The notes under the pieces: generated by a model
The model's input: only the letters and a program-made list of their open reading frames with translations
Database searches by the model: none
What the model was told of the DNA's origin: nothing
Position numbers and translations under genes: made by a program
Shown here: piece by piece, positions 16,522 to 25,496 of the stretch
Numbering within the stretch: the stretch's first letter is position 1
How the letters are laid out: each line of letters starts with the position of its first letter
Assembly (NCBI RefSeq): GCF_003671765.1
Contig: NZ_QPIB01000042.1
Location: 124,001-188,000 of the forward strand
Source: Xenophilus sp. E41
GTDB lineage: Bacteria; Pseudomonadota; Gammaproteobacteria; Burkholderiales; Burkholderiaceae_C
Direction: 5' to 3'
Length of the DNA stretch: 64,000 nt

Positions 16522-17495
16522 TCGCTGCTGAAACCAGACGCCTTGACCACTGGCCCCCAACGCTTGAGGTCGTCGGCGATCAGCGCCGACAGGGCCTGCG
16601 GCGTGCTCGGATTCGCATCGCTGCTCAGGCGCGCAAGTCGGTCCTGCACCTCGGGCAGGGCCAGGGCCTTGCCGAGCGCAATATTGAGCTGCTGCACGGT
16701 GGCCGCGGGCGTGGCGGCAGGCACGAACAGCCCGGTCCACTCCAGGTTGTCGAAGTGGGGCTGGCCCAGTTCCTTGAGCGTCGGGACGTCGGGCAGCAGC
16801 GAGGCGCGCCGGTCGCCGTTGACCGCCAGCACCTTGAGCTTGCCCGACTGCTGGTAGGGCACCAGGTCCGCAATGGGCGTGATGCCCGACGCCACCTGGT
16901 TGCCCACCAGGTCCTGCACCAGCGGCGCCGCGCCGCGGTAAGGCACGGCGGTGAGTTCGACCTTCGCATCGCTGCCCAGGCGGAAGCCCATGAATTGCGA
17001 CACGCTGCCGGCCGCGGGCACGCCGTAGCTGGCGCGCGACTTGTCGGAACGGGCCAGCGCCAGCCATTCGCGCACGTCGCGCACGGGCAGCGCGGCCGGC
17101 ACCGCGATGCCTTCGTAGAAGGTCGCGATGCGGCCCACGGCCTGGAAGTCCTTCACCGGGTCGTAGTGCACCGACTTCGAGGTCAGTGGCAGCATCACCA
17201 TCATGTGCATGTTGGCCAGCAGTACGGTGAGGCCGTCGGCCGGCGCGGCGCGCACGTAGTCGGCCGCGATCTGTCCACCGGCGCCGGTGCGGTTTTCGAC
17301 CACCACGGCCGTGCCCAGTTCCGCAGCCAGCTTGTCGGCCAGCGTGCGGGCCTGCACGTCGGCCGAGCCGCCCGCGGGGTAGCCGACGATCAGGCGCAGG
17401 GCGCCCCTCTGGGTGGGCACCTGGGCGCCTGCGGCGCAGGCGAAGGCGAGGCTGGTACAGACAAGCAGGAAGCGAAGCAGTGCAGGCGGGCGCAT
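16518..17495 (-). CDS. Bug/TctC-family periplasmic solute receptor
   Basis: 325 residues with a signal peptide (MRPPALLRFLLVCTSLAFAC, cleavage near AGA-Q). Bug signatures are present: RLIVGYPAGGSADVQAR, VVVENRTGAGG, VPYRGAAPLVQDL and LLPDVPTLKELG. These receptors bind carboxylates or amides in the periplasm, usually for tripartite tricarboxylate transporters; no TctA/TctB genes are adjacent. The stop overlaps the start of the dimethylformamidase-like gene, which suggests that its ligand is that enzyme's substrate. Confidence 0.92.
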   Translation of the reverse strand: MRPPALLRFLLVCTSLAFACAAGAQVPTQRGALRLIVGYPAGGSADVQARTLADKLAAELGTAVVVENRTGAGGQIAADYVRAAPADGLTVLLANMHMMVMLPLTSKSVHYDPVKDFQAVGRIATFYEGIAVPAALPVRDVREWLALARSDKSRASYGVPAAGSVSQFMGFRLGSDAKVELTAVPYRGAAPLVQDLVGNQVASGITPIADLVPYQQSGKLKVLAVNGDRRASLLPDVPTLKELGQPHFDNLEWTGLFVPAATPAATVQQLNIALGKALALPEVQDRLARLSSDANPSTPQALSALIADDLKRWGPVVKASGFSSE

Positions 17496-17578
17496 GACGG
17501 TCCTTGAGGTGGTGGTGAGGGTCGGAAAGATGCGGAAGGCCGGGCTTACCGGAACGGGGTGGGGGCGGCCTGCAGGCT

Positions 17579-18997
17579 TCAGGCCAGCTTCGCGCGGGCG
17601 ACTTCGGCTGCCAGGTCCTCGAGCGAGCGCTCCAGGCGCTCGACCAGCTCGTCGAGCTCGGACTCGCTGATCGTCAGGGGCGGCGTGATCATCTGGAAGT
17701 CGCCGAAGGCGCCCAGGTTGGCGCGCCGGTTGTAGAGCGCGATGCCGTGCCGCAGCCCATGCACCGTGAGCCGGGCCGGCGCATTGAAGGCGGCCGGCAA
17801 TGCGCGCCGCGTGCCCTTGTCGGCCACGAGTTCGATCGCGGCCAGCAGGCCGAGGCCGCGCACGTCGCCGACCAGCGGCGAGCGCTGCGCCAGCGCATCG
17901 AGCCGGCGCCGCAGGCTTTCGCCGCGCTCCCGTGCACGCGCGACCAGGTCGAGCCGTTCCACCTCGTCCATCACCGCATGGGCCACGGCGCAGGACAGCG
18001 GGTTGGTGAAGTACGTGTGGCCGTGCACGAAGCCGCCGCTGCCGGCCACGGCGTCCACGATGCGCTCGGGCACCAGCACGCAGCCCAGCGGGGTGTAGCC
18101 CGCCGCCAGGCCCTTGGCCAGCGTGACGATGTCCGGCCGCGCCGCCGGCCAGTGGTGCGCGGCCAGGAATCGGCCGGTGCGCCCGGCGCCGCTCATGATC
18201 TCGTCGTAGATCAGGAGCACGCCGTGGCGGTCGCAGATGCGGCGCACCCGCTCGAAGTAGGCGGGCGGCGAGACCACCGTCCCGGTCGAGAGCCCGCCGA
18301 TCGGCTCCAGGATGAAGGCCAGCACCGACTCGGGACCCTCCTGCTCGATGGCGCGCTCCAGCGCATCGGCGCATGCCATCGCATGGCTGTCCACGCTTTC
18401 GCCCTTCGGCAGGCGGTAGGACAGCGGTGCCGGCACCTTCGGCATGGTGCGGACCATCGGGCCGTAGATCGACGAGGTGTGCTCGTCGCCCGTCACCGCC
18501 AGGGCGCCCAGCGTCGAGCCGTGGTAGCTCGGGTTGCGCGAGATCACCTTCCAGCGGCTGCCCTGCCCCGTCACGACGGCGTACTGGCGCGCGAGCTTGA
18601 GGGCTGCCTCGTTGGCCTCCGAGCCGCCCGACACGAAGAAGGCGCGATCGAAGCCCGGGCTCGCCAGCGCGCAGACGCGGTCGGCCAGCGCGACGTTGTG
18701 CTCGCTCTCGAAGAACCTCGGGTAGGCGAAGCTCACGCGCGCCGCCTGCGCCTGCATGGCGGCGAGCACGTGCGGGTTGCCGTGGCCGATGTTCGCCACC
18801 ACGGCGCCGGCCGTCGCGTCCAGATAGCGTCGGCCGTCGGCGTCCCACAGGTACACGCCCTCGGCACGTCCGATCCGCGGCGGCCGGGGCGAGCCCTTGG
18901 GGCTGTAGAAGGACAGCACCGAGCCGCCCTGGGGCGTGTCGCCCAGCAGGCGCGGCGCGGACGGAAATGCAAAGGGCGAGACAGCGGAAGGGCTCAT
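17579..18997 (-). CDS. Class III pyridoxal-phosphate aminotransferase
   Basis: About 472 residues. The fold-type I class III pattern is clear: GVYLWDADGRRYLDATAGAVV, FVSGGSEANEAALK, the YHG segment, LIYDEIMSGAGRTG, and the PLP lysine in IVTLAKGLAAGYTPLG. It transfers an amino group from an omega-amino acid or amine to a keto acid. ATG 18997 is preferred, but an in-frame ATG at 19042 would add 15 residues and bring the start to 30 bases from the divergent LysR gene. It lies just upstream (same strand) of the Bug-amidase pair, so it may process an amine released by that amidase. Confidence 0.85.
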   Translation of the reverse strand: MSPSAVSPFAFPSAPRLLGDTPQGGSVLSFYSPKGSPRPPRIGRAEGVYLWDADGRRYLDATAGAVVANIGHGNPHVLAAMQAQAARVSFAYPRFFESEHNVALADRVCALASPGFDRAFFVSGGSEANEAALKLARQYAVVTGQGSRWKVISRNPSYHGSTLGALAVTGDEHTSSIYGPMVRTMPKVPAPLSYRLPKGESVDSHAMACADALERAIEQEGPESVLAFILEPIGGLSTGTVVSPPAYFERVRRICDRHGVLLIYDEIMSGAGRTGRFLAAHHWPAARPDIVTLAKGLAAGYTPLGCVLVPERIVDAVAGSGGFVHGHTYFTNPLSCAVAHAVMDEVERLDLVARARERGESLRRRLDALAQRSPLVGDVRGLGLLAAIELVADKGTRRALPAAFNAPARLTVHGLRHGIALYNRRANLGAFGDFQMITPPLTISESELDELVERLERSLEDLAAEVARAKLA

Positions 18998-19071
18998 TTG
19001 CGCGGCACGATAGGCCGATCGCGGGCCGGAAAGAAGACGCATGGAACGATGAAGTCCTATACGCTCGGCGC

Positions 19072-19989
19072 ATGAAGCTCGTCCATGACCGCATCGATCT
19101 GCTCACCACCTTCCTGCGCATCGCCGAGACCGGCTCGCTGAGCAAGGCCGCGCGGCTGATCGGAATCACGCAGCCCACCGCGAGCCGGCGCCTGCTCGAG
19201 CTGGAACGCCTGCTGGGCTGCAAGCTGGCCCTGCGGACCACCGCCAGCTTCTCGCTGACCGACGAGGGCCGCTCGCTGATGGTCGAGGCGCGCGCCGTCT
19301 CCGACCGCTGGGCCAGCCTGGCCGAGCGGATCTCCGGCGGTCGCAGCCGGCCCGAAGGCACCCTGCGCGTGATCGGCCCGTCCGGCTACGGCACCGGCTT
19401 CCTGACCGACACCGTCACCGACCTGCGCGCGGCATGGCCGCAGTTGCGCGTGGAGCTGACGCTCACGGACCGCGTGATCGACATGGTCGCCACCGGCGCC
19501 GAGTGCTGGGTGTGCGTGGGCGAGGTGCGCGACCCCGGGCTGGTGTCGCGCCACCTGGGCGACATGGAACGCATCCTGGTGGCGCACCCTGCGCTGCTGC
19601 GCCGCCTCGGCCCGGTCACGGTGGCCAACCTGCCGCGCATGCCCTGCGTCGGCCTCGTGCCCTACTTCGCCGGAACGGTGCGGCTGATCGACCGCGAAGG
19701 CCGATCGCAGACCGTGTCCATCGACACGCCGCTGCGCACCGACAGCCTGCTCTCCAGCTACCGCGCCATCCTCAACGGCGGCGGCATCGGCGCCGCCGCG
19801 CCCTGGATCTGCGAAGCCGACCTGAAGGCCGGGCGGCTCAAACGCGTGCTGCCGAAGCTGGCGCTGGAGCCCGTCGGCATCCACGTGGCGCTGCCGCCGG
19901 ACATCCACCGCCCTGCCCGCGTGACGGCCTTCATCGATGCCCTGAAGCGCCGCATCACAGACATGCGCGGCTTCCGTGCCAGCGAATGA
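19072..19989 (+). CDS. LysR family transcriptional regulator
   Basis: 305 residues. The N-terminal winged helix is typical (LTTFLRIAETGSLSKAARLIG, then TQPTASRRLLELERLLG), followed by a LysR substrate domain. It is divergent from the aminotransferase gene, the classical arrangement for control of that gene and probably the Bug-amidase genes downstream. TATACG at 19058-19063 lies only eight bases before the start codon, so the transcript may be nearly leaderless if this is the -10 element. The gene is convergent with the P450 fusion. Confidence 0.88.
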   Translation: MKLVHDRIDLLTTFLRIAETGSLSKAARLIGITQPTASRRLLELERLLGCKLALRTTASFSLTDEGRSLMVEARAVSDRWASLAERISGGRSRPEGTLRVIGPSGYGTGFLTDTVTDLRAAWPQLRVELTLTDRVIDMVATGAECWVCVGEVRDPGLVSRHLGDMERILVAHPALLRRLGPVTVANLPRMPCVGLVPYFAGTVRLIDREGRSQTVSIDTPLRTDSLLSSYRAILNGGGIGAAAPWICEADLKAGRLKRVLPKLALEPVGIHVALPPDIHRPARVTAFIDALKRRITDMRGFRASE

Positions 19990-20010
19990 GCCCGCGCGGA
20001 CCGGTGCCGA

Positions 20011-23000
20011 TCAATGGCCGGCCCACACGTCCAGCACGTAGCGCTGGCCGGCGATCATCTTCTCCATCCAGGCCTCGCCGTCCTCGCCGTGCGCACGGGC
20101 GATGTCGACCAGGGTGCGGCGCACGTCGGGTTCCATGCGCGAGCCGTCGCCGCAGATGTAGACATGGCCGCCGGCCTGCAGCAGGCGCCACACCGTGTCG
20201 GCCTGCTCGCGCAGGCGGTCCTGCACGTAGGCCTTCTTCCCGTCGGCACGCGAAAAGGCCGTGTGCAGTTCGACCACGCCGTCCTTCGCCCAGGCCTGCA
20301 GTTCGTCGGCGTAGATGAAGTCCTGCTGCGGGTGGCGGCAGCCGACGAAGAGCAGCGCCTCGCCCAGCGGCTGGCCCTGCGCCTTGCGCAGCGCGCGTTC
20401 CTGCAGGAAGCCGCGAAAGGGCGCGAGGCCGGTGCCCGGGCCCACCATGATGAGCGGCTTGGCGGCATCCTCCGGCAGGCCGAAGCCCTCGGCCGTGGTG
20501 CCGCGCACGAAGCCGTGCACCGTGTCACCGACCTGCGCGCGCGCGAGGAAGTTCGAGCACACGCCCTCGAATCGGCCGCGCCCGGAGCGCGCCGGCCCTG
20601 CGACCACGCCCACCGTGACGCTTGCGCGCGCCGGATCGACAGCCGGCGACGACGAGATCGAGTAGTAGCGTGGCGTGAGCGGCGAGAGCATTTCCAGGTA
20701 TGCCGCGAAAGGCAGTTCGACGGCCGGAAATTCCTCCAGCAGATCCAGCAGCGACTTGCGCTTGCCCAGCACCTCGGCCTTGTAGTGCGCCGCGACCGGC
20801 TCGTCGCTGCCGACGAATGCCCCCAGGGACTTCTGCGTGAAGGGGCAGCGCGTGGCGGCGGCCAGCACGCCGATCTGCTTGCGGGTGGCCACGTCCTGCA
20901 GTTCGACATAGTCGGACAGCAAACGCTCCACCGGCACCACCTCGTCCACCGGCAGGAAGGTCTTGCGGCCCGCAGCGGCGGTGAGCCGCAGGTGCGCGTC
21001 GCGCGCGAAGCCGAAGCGCTGCATCGCACGCTCGACCACCGCGGCGCCGTTGCGCGGCACCACGCTCAGGTGGTCGCCCGCGGTGTAGCGCACGCCCTCG
21101 GGCAGCGCGAGTTCGACATGGCGCGTGGAGCGCTCCGGGGCCGCATCGCCCGCGCCGCGCTGCAGTTCGCGGTTGACCAGCACGCGCAGTGGCACGGCGC
21201 CCAGCGATTCGACGAGGCCGCTGGTCTGCGGCGGCGGCATCTCCTCGACGGTGTAGAGGGGCGCTGCCGCCTCGGGCGCGCCGGCCTCCGCCTTCACGCC
21301 TAAGCGCTCGCCCAGCGCCGGCCACAGCGCGTCGGCCCAGGCCTGGAAGGCGCCGTCCATGTCCTCGCGTGCGTCGCCCTCGCCGCGCGGGTGCACGCGC
21401 TCGGCGCCCAGTTCGGCCAGGCGTTCGTCGATGCGCCGCGGCACCGCCTGGTAGGTGGAGGCCCAGTCCGTGTTGCCGCAACCGAAGACGCTGTACGACA
21501 CCCCCTTGAGCGAGTCATTGGCGCCCTCCATCCAGCGCCAGAACTCCACCGCGTTGTCGGGCGCGGCGCCGTTGTACGAGGCACTGACGATGGCCACGGC
21601 ACCGGACGCGGGCAGGCGCTCGGCGTAGTCGTCCAGCGACGCGAGCTGCGTCGAATAGCCGCGCAGCGTGCCGGCCTCGGCCAACTGGCGCGCGAAGTCC
21701 TCGGCGCTGCCGAGGTTGGAGCCGTGCAGCACCAGCAGCGAGGTGCCATGGCGTGCCCGCTCCCCGGCGGCCGAGGAATGCGGCACCTCGGGCGCCGAGC
21801 CGGCGCCACCGGTCGCGGCCGTGCTGCCGGGCGTCGGGTGCGTGGCACGCAGCGCGGCCGGATCGCGCGGCTCGACCTTGATGCGGAAGCCCTCGGGCTT
21901 GATGGTCAGGGCCTCCTTGACCTTGAGCTGGTAGTTCGCGTGGTCGATGAGCTTGAAGCGCTGGATCACCATCGCCAAGGTGAGCGTCGCCTCCTGCAGC
22001 GCGAACTGGCGGCCGATGCAGGCGCGCTGGCCGGTGCCGAAGGGCTTGAAGGCATTGGGCGGCAGCGCCCGCTCGGCCTCGCGGCTGAAATGCTCGGGGT
22101 TGAACTCGTCGGCGTCCTCGCCCCACACGCGCTTGTCGCGGTGCATGGCCAGCGCGTGCAGGATCACCATGTTGCGCTTGTGGATGGTGTACTTGCCGCC
22201 TTCACCGATGGTGGTGTTGGCCAGCGCACGCTTGGCCACGGCGGGGGCCGTCGGATACATGCGCAGCGCTTCCTTGAGGACCTGGCCGATGTACTGCAAC
22301 CGGTTGACCTGCGCGTAGGTGGGCCGCTGCGTGAGGTCGGTGCCGAACACGCTGTCGACCTCGGCCTGCGCCCTGGCCAGGATGGCAGGGTCCTTGAGCA
22401 GGTAGTAGATGGCGAAGGACAGCAGGCCGCTGGTCGTCTCGTGGCCGGCGATGAGGAATTCGATGCACTCGTCGCGGATCTGCTTGTCGTCGAGCTTCTC
22501 GCCGCTCTTCTTGTCGACGCCGGCGATCATGTAGCTCAGCAGGTCGGGCTTGGTGGCGATGTCGGCGCCGCTGGCCCGGCGCTCGCGGATGATGTCCTCC
22601 ACCATCGTGTGCATGAACTTGATGTCCTTGCGCTGCTGGGCGAGCTGCTTCTTCATCATCAGCTCTTCCAGCGGCAGGCCGCGCCGGTCCTGCACTGTCT
22701 CGAGCGTACGCACCATCGCGTCGACGAAGGGGTGGAAGCCCTCGCGGTAGAAGGAGTTGAAGCGGTAGCCGAAGCCGCACAGGCCGATGGTGTCGAGCGT
22801 GAGCGCGGTCATGTCGCGCGTCACGTCCACCTCGTCGTCGAAGTTCAGGCGCTCCCACTTAGCGACCAGCTGCTCGGCGATGTCGAGCATCATCGGGTGG
22901 TAGGCCTGCATGGCCCGCTGACTGAAGTTGGCCAGCAGGATGTTGTGCGGCTTGCTCCAGGTCGACTCGTGCGTGTCTGAGGTGAAGAGGCCGTGCGACG

Positions 23001-23256
23001 CGGCGCGCAGCCGGCGCAGCGCGCCGTTGGTGCTCTTGTCGAAGCGCTTCTCGTCGACCAGCTCGTTCACCAGCTCGTGGTCGGAGATCACGACCACCGG
23101 CATGCCCGGCATGTCCAGCCAGTAGATGCCGCCCAGCTCCCGGGCGATCTTCCACATGTCGAGCACCGGGGAGTCGGAGCCGATCGACAGCAGGTTGCCG
23201 ACGATCGGCTTGCGCGCCGGGTGGGGAATGGGGTGCAGCGGGTTCTTGCCGGCCAT
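20011..23256 (-). CDS. Bifunctional cytochrome P450/NADPH-P450 reductase (CYP102 type)
   Basis: 1081 residues, slightly longer than P450 BM3. Order: P450 heme domain (about 1-475), linker, FMN flavodoxin-like domain (from about 495, LLVLHGSNLGSAEDFARQL), FAD/NADPH reductase domain (about 690-1081). The I-helix AGHETTSGLLSFAIYYLLKDP is very BM3-like, and FGTGQRACIGRQ supplies the heme thiolate Cys413. YSISSSP and VGPGTGLAPFRGF are the FAD and NADPH sites. It should be a self-sufficient, probably subterminal, fatty-acid hydroxylase. The neighbours include a TetR regulator and fatty-acid-activating enzymes. A palindromic repeat lies in its promoter region. Confidence 0.96.
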   Translation of the reverse strand: MAGKNPLHPIPHPARKPIVGNLLSIGSDSPVLDMWKIARELGGIYWLDMPGMPVVVISDHELVNELVDEKRFDKSTNGALRRLRAASHGLFTSDTHESTWSKPHNILLANFSQRAMQAYHPMMLDIAEQLVAKWERLNFDDEVDVTRDMTALTLDTIGLCGFGYRFNSFYREGFHPFVDAMVRTLETVQDRRGLPLEELMMKKQLAQQRKDIKFMHTMVEDIIRERRASGADIATKPDLLSYMIAGVDKKSGEKLDDKQIRDECIEFLIAGHETTSGLLSFAIYYLLKDPAILARAQAEVDSVFGTDLTQRPTYAQVNRLQYIGQVLKEALRMYPTAPAVAKRALANTTIGEGGKYTIHKRNMVILHALAMHRDKRVWGEDADEFNPEHFSREAERALPPNAFKPFGTGQRACIGRQFALQEATLTLAMVIQRFKLIDHANYQLKVKEALTIKPEGFRIKVEPRDPAALRATHPTPGSTAATGGAGSAPEVPHSSAAGERARHGTSLLVLHGSNLGSAEDFARQLAEAGTLRGYSTQLASLDDYAERLPASGAVAIVSASYNGAAPDNAVEFWRWMEGANDSLKGVSYSVFGCGNTDWASTYQAVPRRIDERLAELGAERVHPRGEGDAREDMDGAFQAWADALWPALGERLGVKAEAGAPEAAAPLYTVEEMPPPQTSGLVESLGAVPLRVLVNRELQRGAGDAAPERSTRHVELALPEGVRYTAGDHLSVVPRNGAAVVERAMQRFGFARDAHLRLTAAAGRKTFLPVDEVVPVERLLSDYVELQDVATRKQIGVLAAATRCPFTQKSLGAFVGSDEPVAAHYKAEVLGKRKSLLDLLEEFPAVELPFAAYLEMLSPLTPRYYSISSSPAVDPARASVTVGVVAGPARSGRGRFEGVCSNFLARAQVGDTVHGFVRGTTAEGFGLPEDAAKPLIMVGPGTGLAPFRGFLQERALRKAQGQPLGEALLFVGCRHPQQDFIYADELQAWAKDGVVELHTAFSRADGKKAYVQDRLREQADTVWRLLQAGGHVYICGDGSRMEPDVRRTLVDIARAHGEDGEAWMEKMIAGQRYVLDVWAGH

Positions 23257-23358
23257 CGGGGCGCCTCGTCTCTTGTTGGAGGATGTGACGCCGGGAGTAT
23301 CCCGAGCGCCCCCCGCACCCCCGGGCCGGGATATTCCCTTAGAGCGGCCGCACCTTCA

Positions 23359-23417
23359 TGCAAAAAAGGTCTGCAGCGCCCGCCGGCCGGGCGCTGGCAG
23401 CTATCTTTTCGATAGTG
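23359..23417 (+). repeat. Copy 3 of the palindromic intergenic repeat family
   Basis: Contains CTGCAGCGCCCG, a short spacer, CGGGCGCTGGCAGCTATC and TTTTCGATAG. It lies between the start of the P450 fusion gene and the stop of the LivJ-like gene, so it is in the P450 upstream region. Confidence 0.9.
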
Positions 23418-23420
23418 CCA

Positions 23421-24665
23421 TCAGGGCCGCTGCATCTTGCAGTCGGTGCCCTGCGCGATCTCGTTGCCGCTGTAGATGGCGTCGGTGCGGAAGCCGTAGT
23501 TCGTGCCTTCGTAGCCCACCTTCACCGCCTTGCCGTCGACCGGCGCGATGGTGTTGACCACCTGCGGAATGAGCAGCTGGTGGTCCTCGGCGCGCATGCG
23601 CACCGGGCCCACGACCGAGTCGTACGTCATGTCTTCCAGCGCCTTGGCGACCTTGGCGCCGTCGGTGCTGCCGGCCTTGGTGATCGCCGCGGCCAGCAGG
23701 CGCGGGACCATGTCGATGCGCGGCGCGAGGAAGTCCTTGCCCATCTTGGCCTTGTAGGCCTTGGCGAGCGCGTCGACCTTCGGTGAATCGGCCTGGCCCG
23801 GGTGCCATTCGGCCACCCAGGTCAGCTCGCCCAGCTTGGCCTGCGACACGGCCGTGACCGTGCCCGGCACGGCGCCGGCACTGTGGTTGAAGTAGCGCAG
23901 GTTGTAGCCGGCGTCGCCCGCGGCCTTGAGCAGCAGCGTCATGTCCTGCCCCCAGTTGCCGGTGATGACCGAGTCGGCCCCCGCCGCCTTGATGTTGGCC
24001 ACATAGGGCGCGAAGTCCTTCACCCGGCCGATGGGGTGGAAGGCCTCGCCGACGAACTGCACGTCCGGCCGCGCCAGGCCGACCATCTGCTTGCCATAGC
24101 TCGCCCACTGGCGGCCGTGCGCATAGTCCTGGTTCAGCAGGTAGACCTTCTTCACCTCGGGCGTCTTCTTGATGTAGTTGGCGATGGCCTTCATCTTCAT
24201 CGCCGTGTTCGCGTCGGTCTGGAAGTGCCAGAAGCTGCACTGCTTGCCGGTGAGCTCGGGGTCGATCGACGAATGGTTCATCACGATCAGCTCCTTGCCC
24301 GGGTTGCGCTGGTTCCAGCGGTTCACCGCCAGCACCAGCGCCGACACCACCGAGGAGCCCGAGCCGCCCGTCACGATCGCCTTGGCACCCTGGTCGATGG
24401 CGGCCTGCAGCGCGCTCTGGCTCTCCTGCGCCGAGAGCTTGCTGTCGAACTGCAGCAGCTGCAGCTTGGTGCCCTTGATGCCGCCCTTGGCGTTCACGTC
24501 GTCGACGGCGTACTGCACGTGCGCCAGCATCAGCTCGCCCACGTTGGCAAAGGGACCCGACAGCGGGTCGATGTAGGCGATCTTGTAGGTGTCCTGGGCG
24601 TGGGCCGCAGTGGCGAACAAGGCCGCCGCCAGGGCGACGGGTGTGAGCAGGCGAGGCAAGGTCAT
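23421..24665 (-). CDS. LivJ-like ABC transporter substrate-binding protein
   Basis: 414 residues with a signal peptide ending ATAAHA-Q. It is a periplasmic-binding protein of the branched-chain amino-acid type (TYKIAYIDPLSGPFANVGE, then VTGGSGSSVVSALVLAVNRWN, KVYLLNQDYAHG, GDAGYNLRYFNHSAGAVPG). No permease or ATPase genes accompany it, so it must use a transporter encoded elsewhere. It is 53 bases downstream of a TetR gene on the same strand. Ligands of such receptors include amino acids and aromatic or aliphatic acids; nothing here narrows it down. Its stop lies just beside a palindromic repeat. Confidence 0.9.
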   Translation of the reverse strand: MTLPRLLTPVALAAALFATAAHAQDTYKIAYIDPLSGPFANVGELMLAHVQYAVDDVNAKGGIKGTKLQLLQFDSKLSAQESQSALQAAIDQGAKAIVTGGSGSSVVSALVLAVNRWNQRNPGKELIVMNHSSIDPELTGKQCSFWHFQTDANTAMKMKAIANYIKKTPEVKKVYLLNQDYAHGRQWASYGKQMVGLARPDVQFVGEAFHPIGRVKDFAPYVANIKAAGADSVITGNWGQDMTLLLKAAGDAGYNLRYFNHSAGAVPGTVTAVSQAKLGELTWVAEWHPGQADSPKVDALAKAYKAKMGKDFLAPRIDMVPRLLAAAITKAGSTDGAKVAKALEDMTYDSVVGPVRMRAEDHQLLIPQVVNTIAPVDGKAVKVGYEGTNYGFRTDAIYSGNEIAQGTDCKMQRP

Positions 24666-24718
24666 GGGATGTCTCCGGTGATGTAGGAAGAGAAGGCGAA
24701 AAGGGCCGGGCGCCGGGC

Positions 24719-25411
24719 TCAGCCCGCGCCGCGCCGCTGCAGCCCGATCACGCGCGAGGCCAGCTGCGCCAGCTCGGCCGCCAGCGCATCGGGCGTGAGG
24801 CGCCCGTCGGGGCGGTACCAGGTGTAGAGGAAGCCCGGCAGACTGCAGGCCGCGAGCGCGGTGATGCGGGTGTCGCGGAAGTCGAGGTCGCCGTCGCGCC
24901 GCGCTTCCTCGAGCAGCGGGCACAGCCGGTCGTAGAAGTGGTTGGCGAGCTTGCGCACGGCGGCCAGGTACTCCGGCCGGTAGACCTGCGGTTCGCGGTA
25001 GGGGAAGAAGGCGGCCGGGTGGTGCGCGATGGTGGCGCGGATCAGGCGCTCCAGCCCCTCCATGACCTTCTCGCTCGCGCGCCGCGGGTCGTGCTCGGCG
25101 AAGTCGAGCGAGGTGAAGCACTCCACGGCCGGGCGCCAGGACAGCGTCTCGAAGATCTCCTGCTTGTCGCGGAAGTAGTAGTAGACGAAGGGCTTGGTGA
25201 CGCCGAGCTCGCGCACGATCTGCGCGAGCGTGGTGTTGGCGTAGCCCTGCGCCGCGAACAGGCGCGTGGCCACCTGCAGGATGCGCTCGCGCTGCACGTC
25301 GGTGCCGGCGGTGCTGGCCCGCTGCCGTCCCGTGCCCTGGGGCATGTGCGCCGCCTGTGCGGCGGGCGCGGCGTGCAGGGGTTTGTGCGGTGTCTCCGAT
25401 GTTCTACCCAT
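24719..25411 (-). CDS. TetR family regulator, probable fatty-acid/acyl-CoA sensor
   Basis: 230 residues from ATG 25411, or 208 from an in-frame ATG at 25345; neither has a good ribosome-binding site. The helix-turn-helix is clear (RILQVATRLFAAQGYANTTLAQIVRELGVTKPFVYYYFRDK). The ligand domain is not diagnostic. It is divergent from an acyl-CoA ligase gene and precedes a LivJ-like receptor, so it probably represses both. A palindrome overlapping the upstream start codon (25404-25417) would be in the promoter if the downstream start is the real one. Confidence 0.82.
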   Translation of the reverse strand: MGRTSETPHKPLHAAPAAQAAHMPQGTGRQRASTAGTDVQRERILQVATRLFAAQGYANTTLAQIVRELGVTKPFVYYYFRDKQEIFETLSWRPAVECFTSLDFAEHDPRRASEKVMEGLERLIRATIAHHPAAFFPYREPQVYRPEYLAAVRKLANHFYDRLCPLLEEARRDGDLDFRDTRITALAACSLPGFLYTWYRPDGRLTPDALAAELAQLASRVIGLQRRGAG

Positions 25412-25417
25412 CGGTAG
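25404..25417. promoter_or_regulatory. Candidate TetR operator palindrome
   Basis: CTACC-catc-GGTAG, a perfect 5-base inverted repeat with a 4-base spacer in the 25346-25496 divergent region between tetR and the acyl-CoA ligase gene. Its size and position suit a TetR-type operator. It covers the most upstream tetR start codon. Confidence 0.5.
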
Positions 25418-25496
25418 GATTGTTGGTGCACCATCTTGCGATGACAAGCGGCGGCACCTGCCGCGCGGCTATCGATAACCCTGAGAGCCTGACGCC

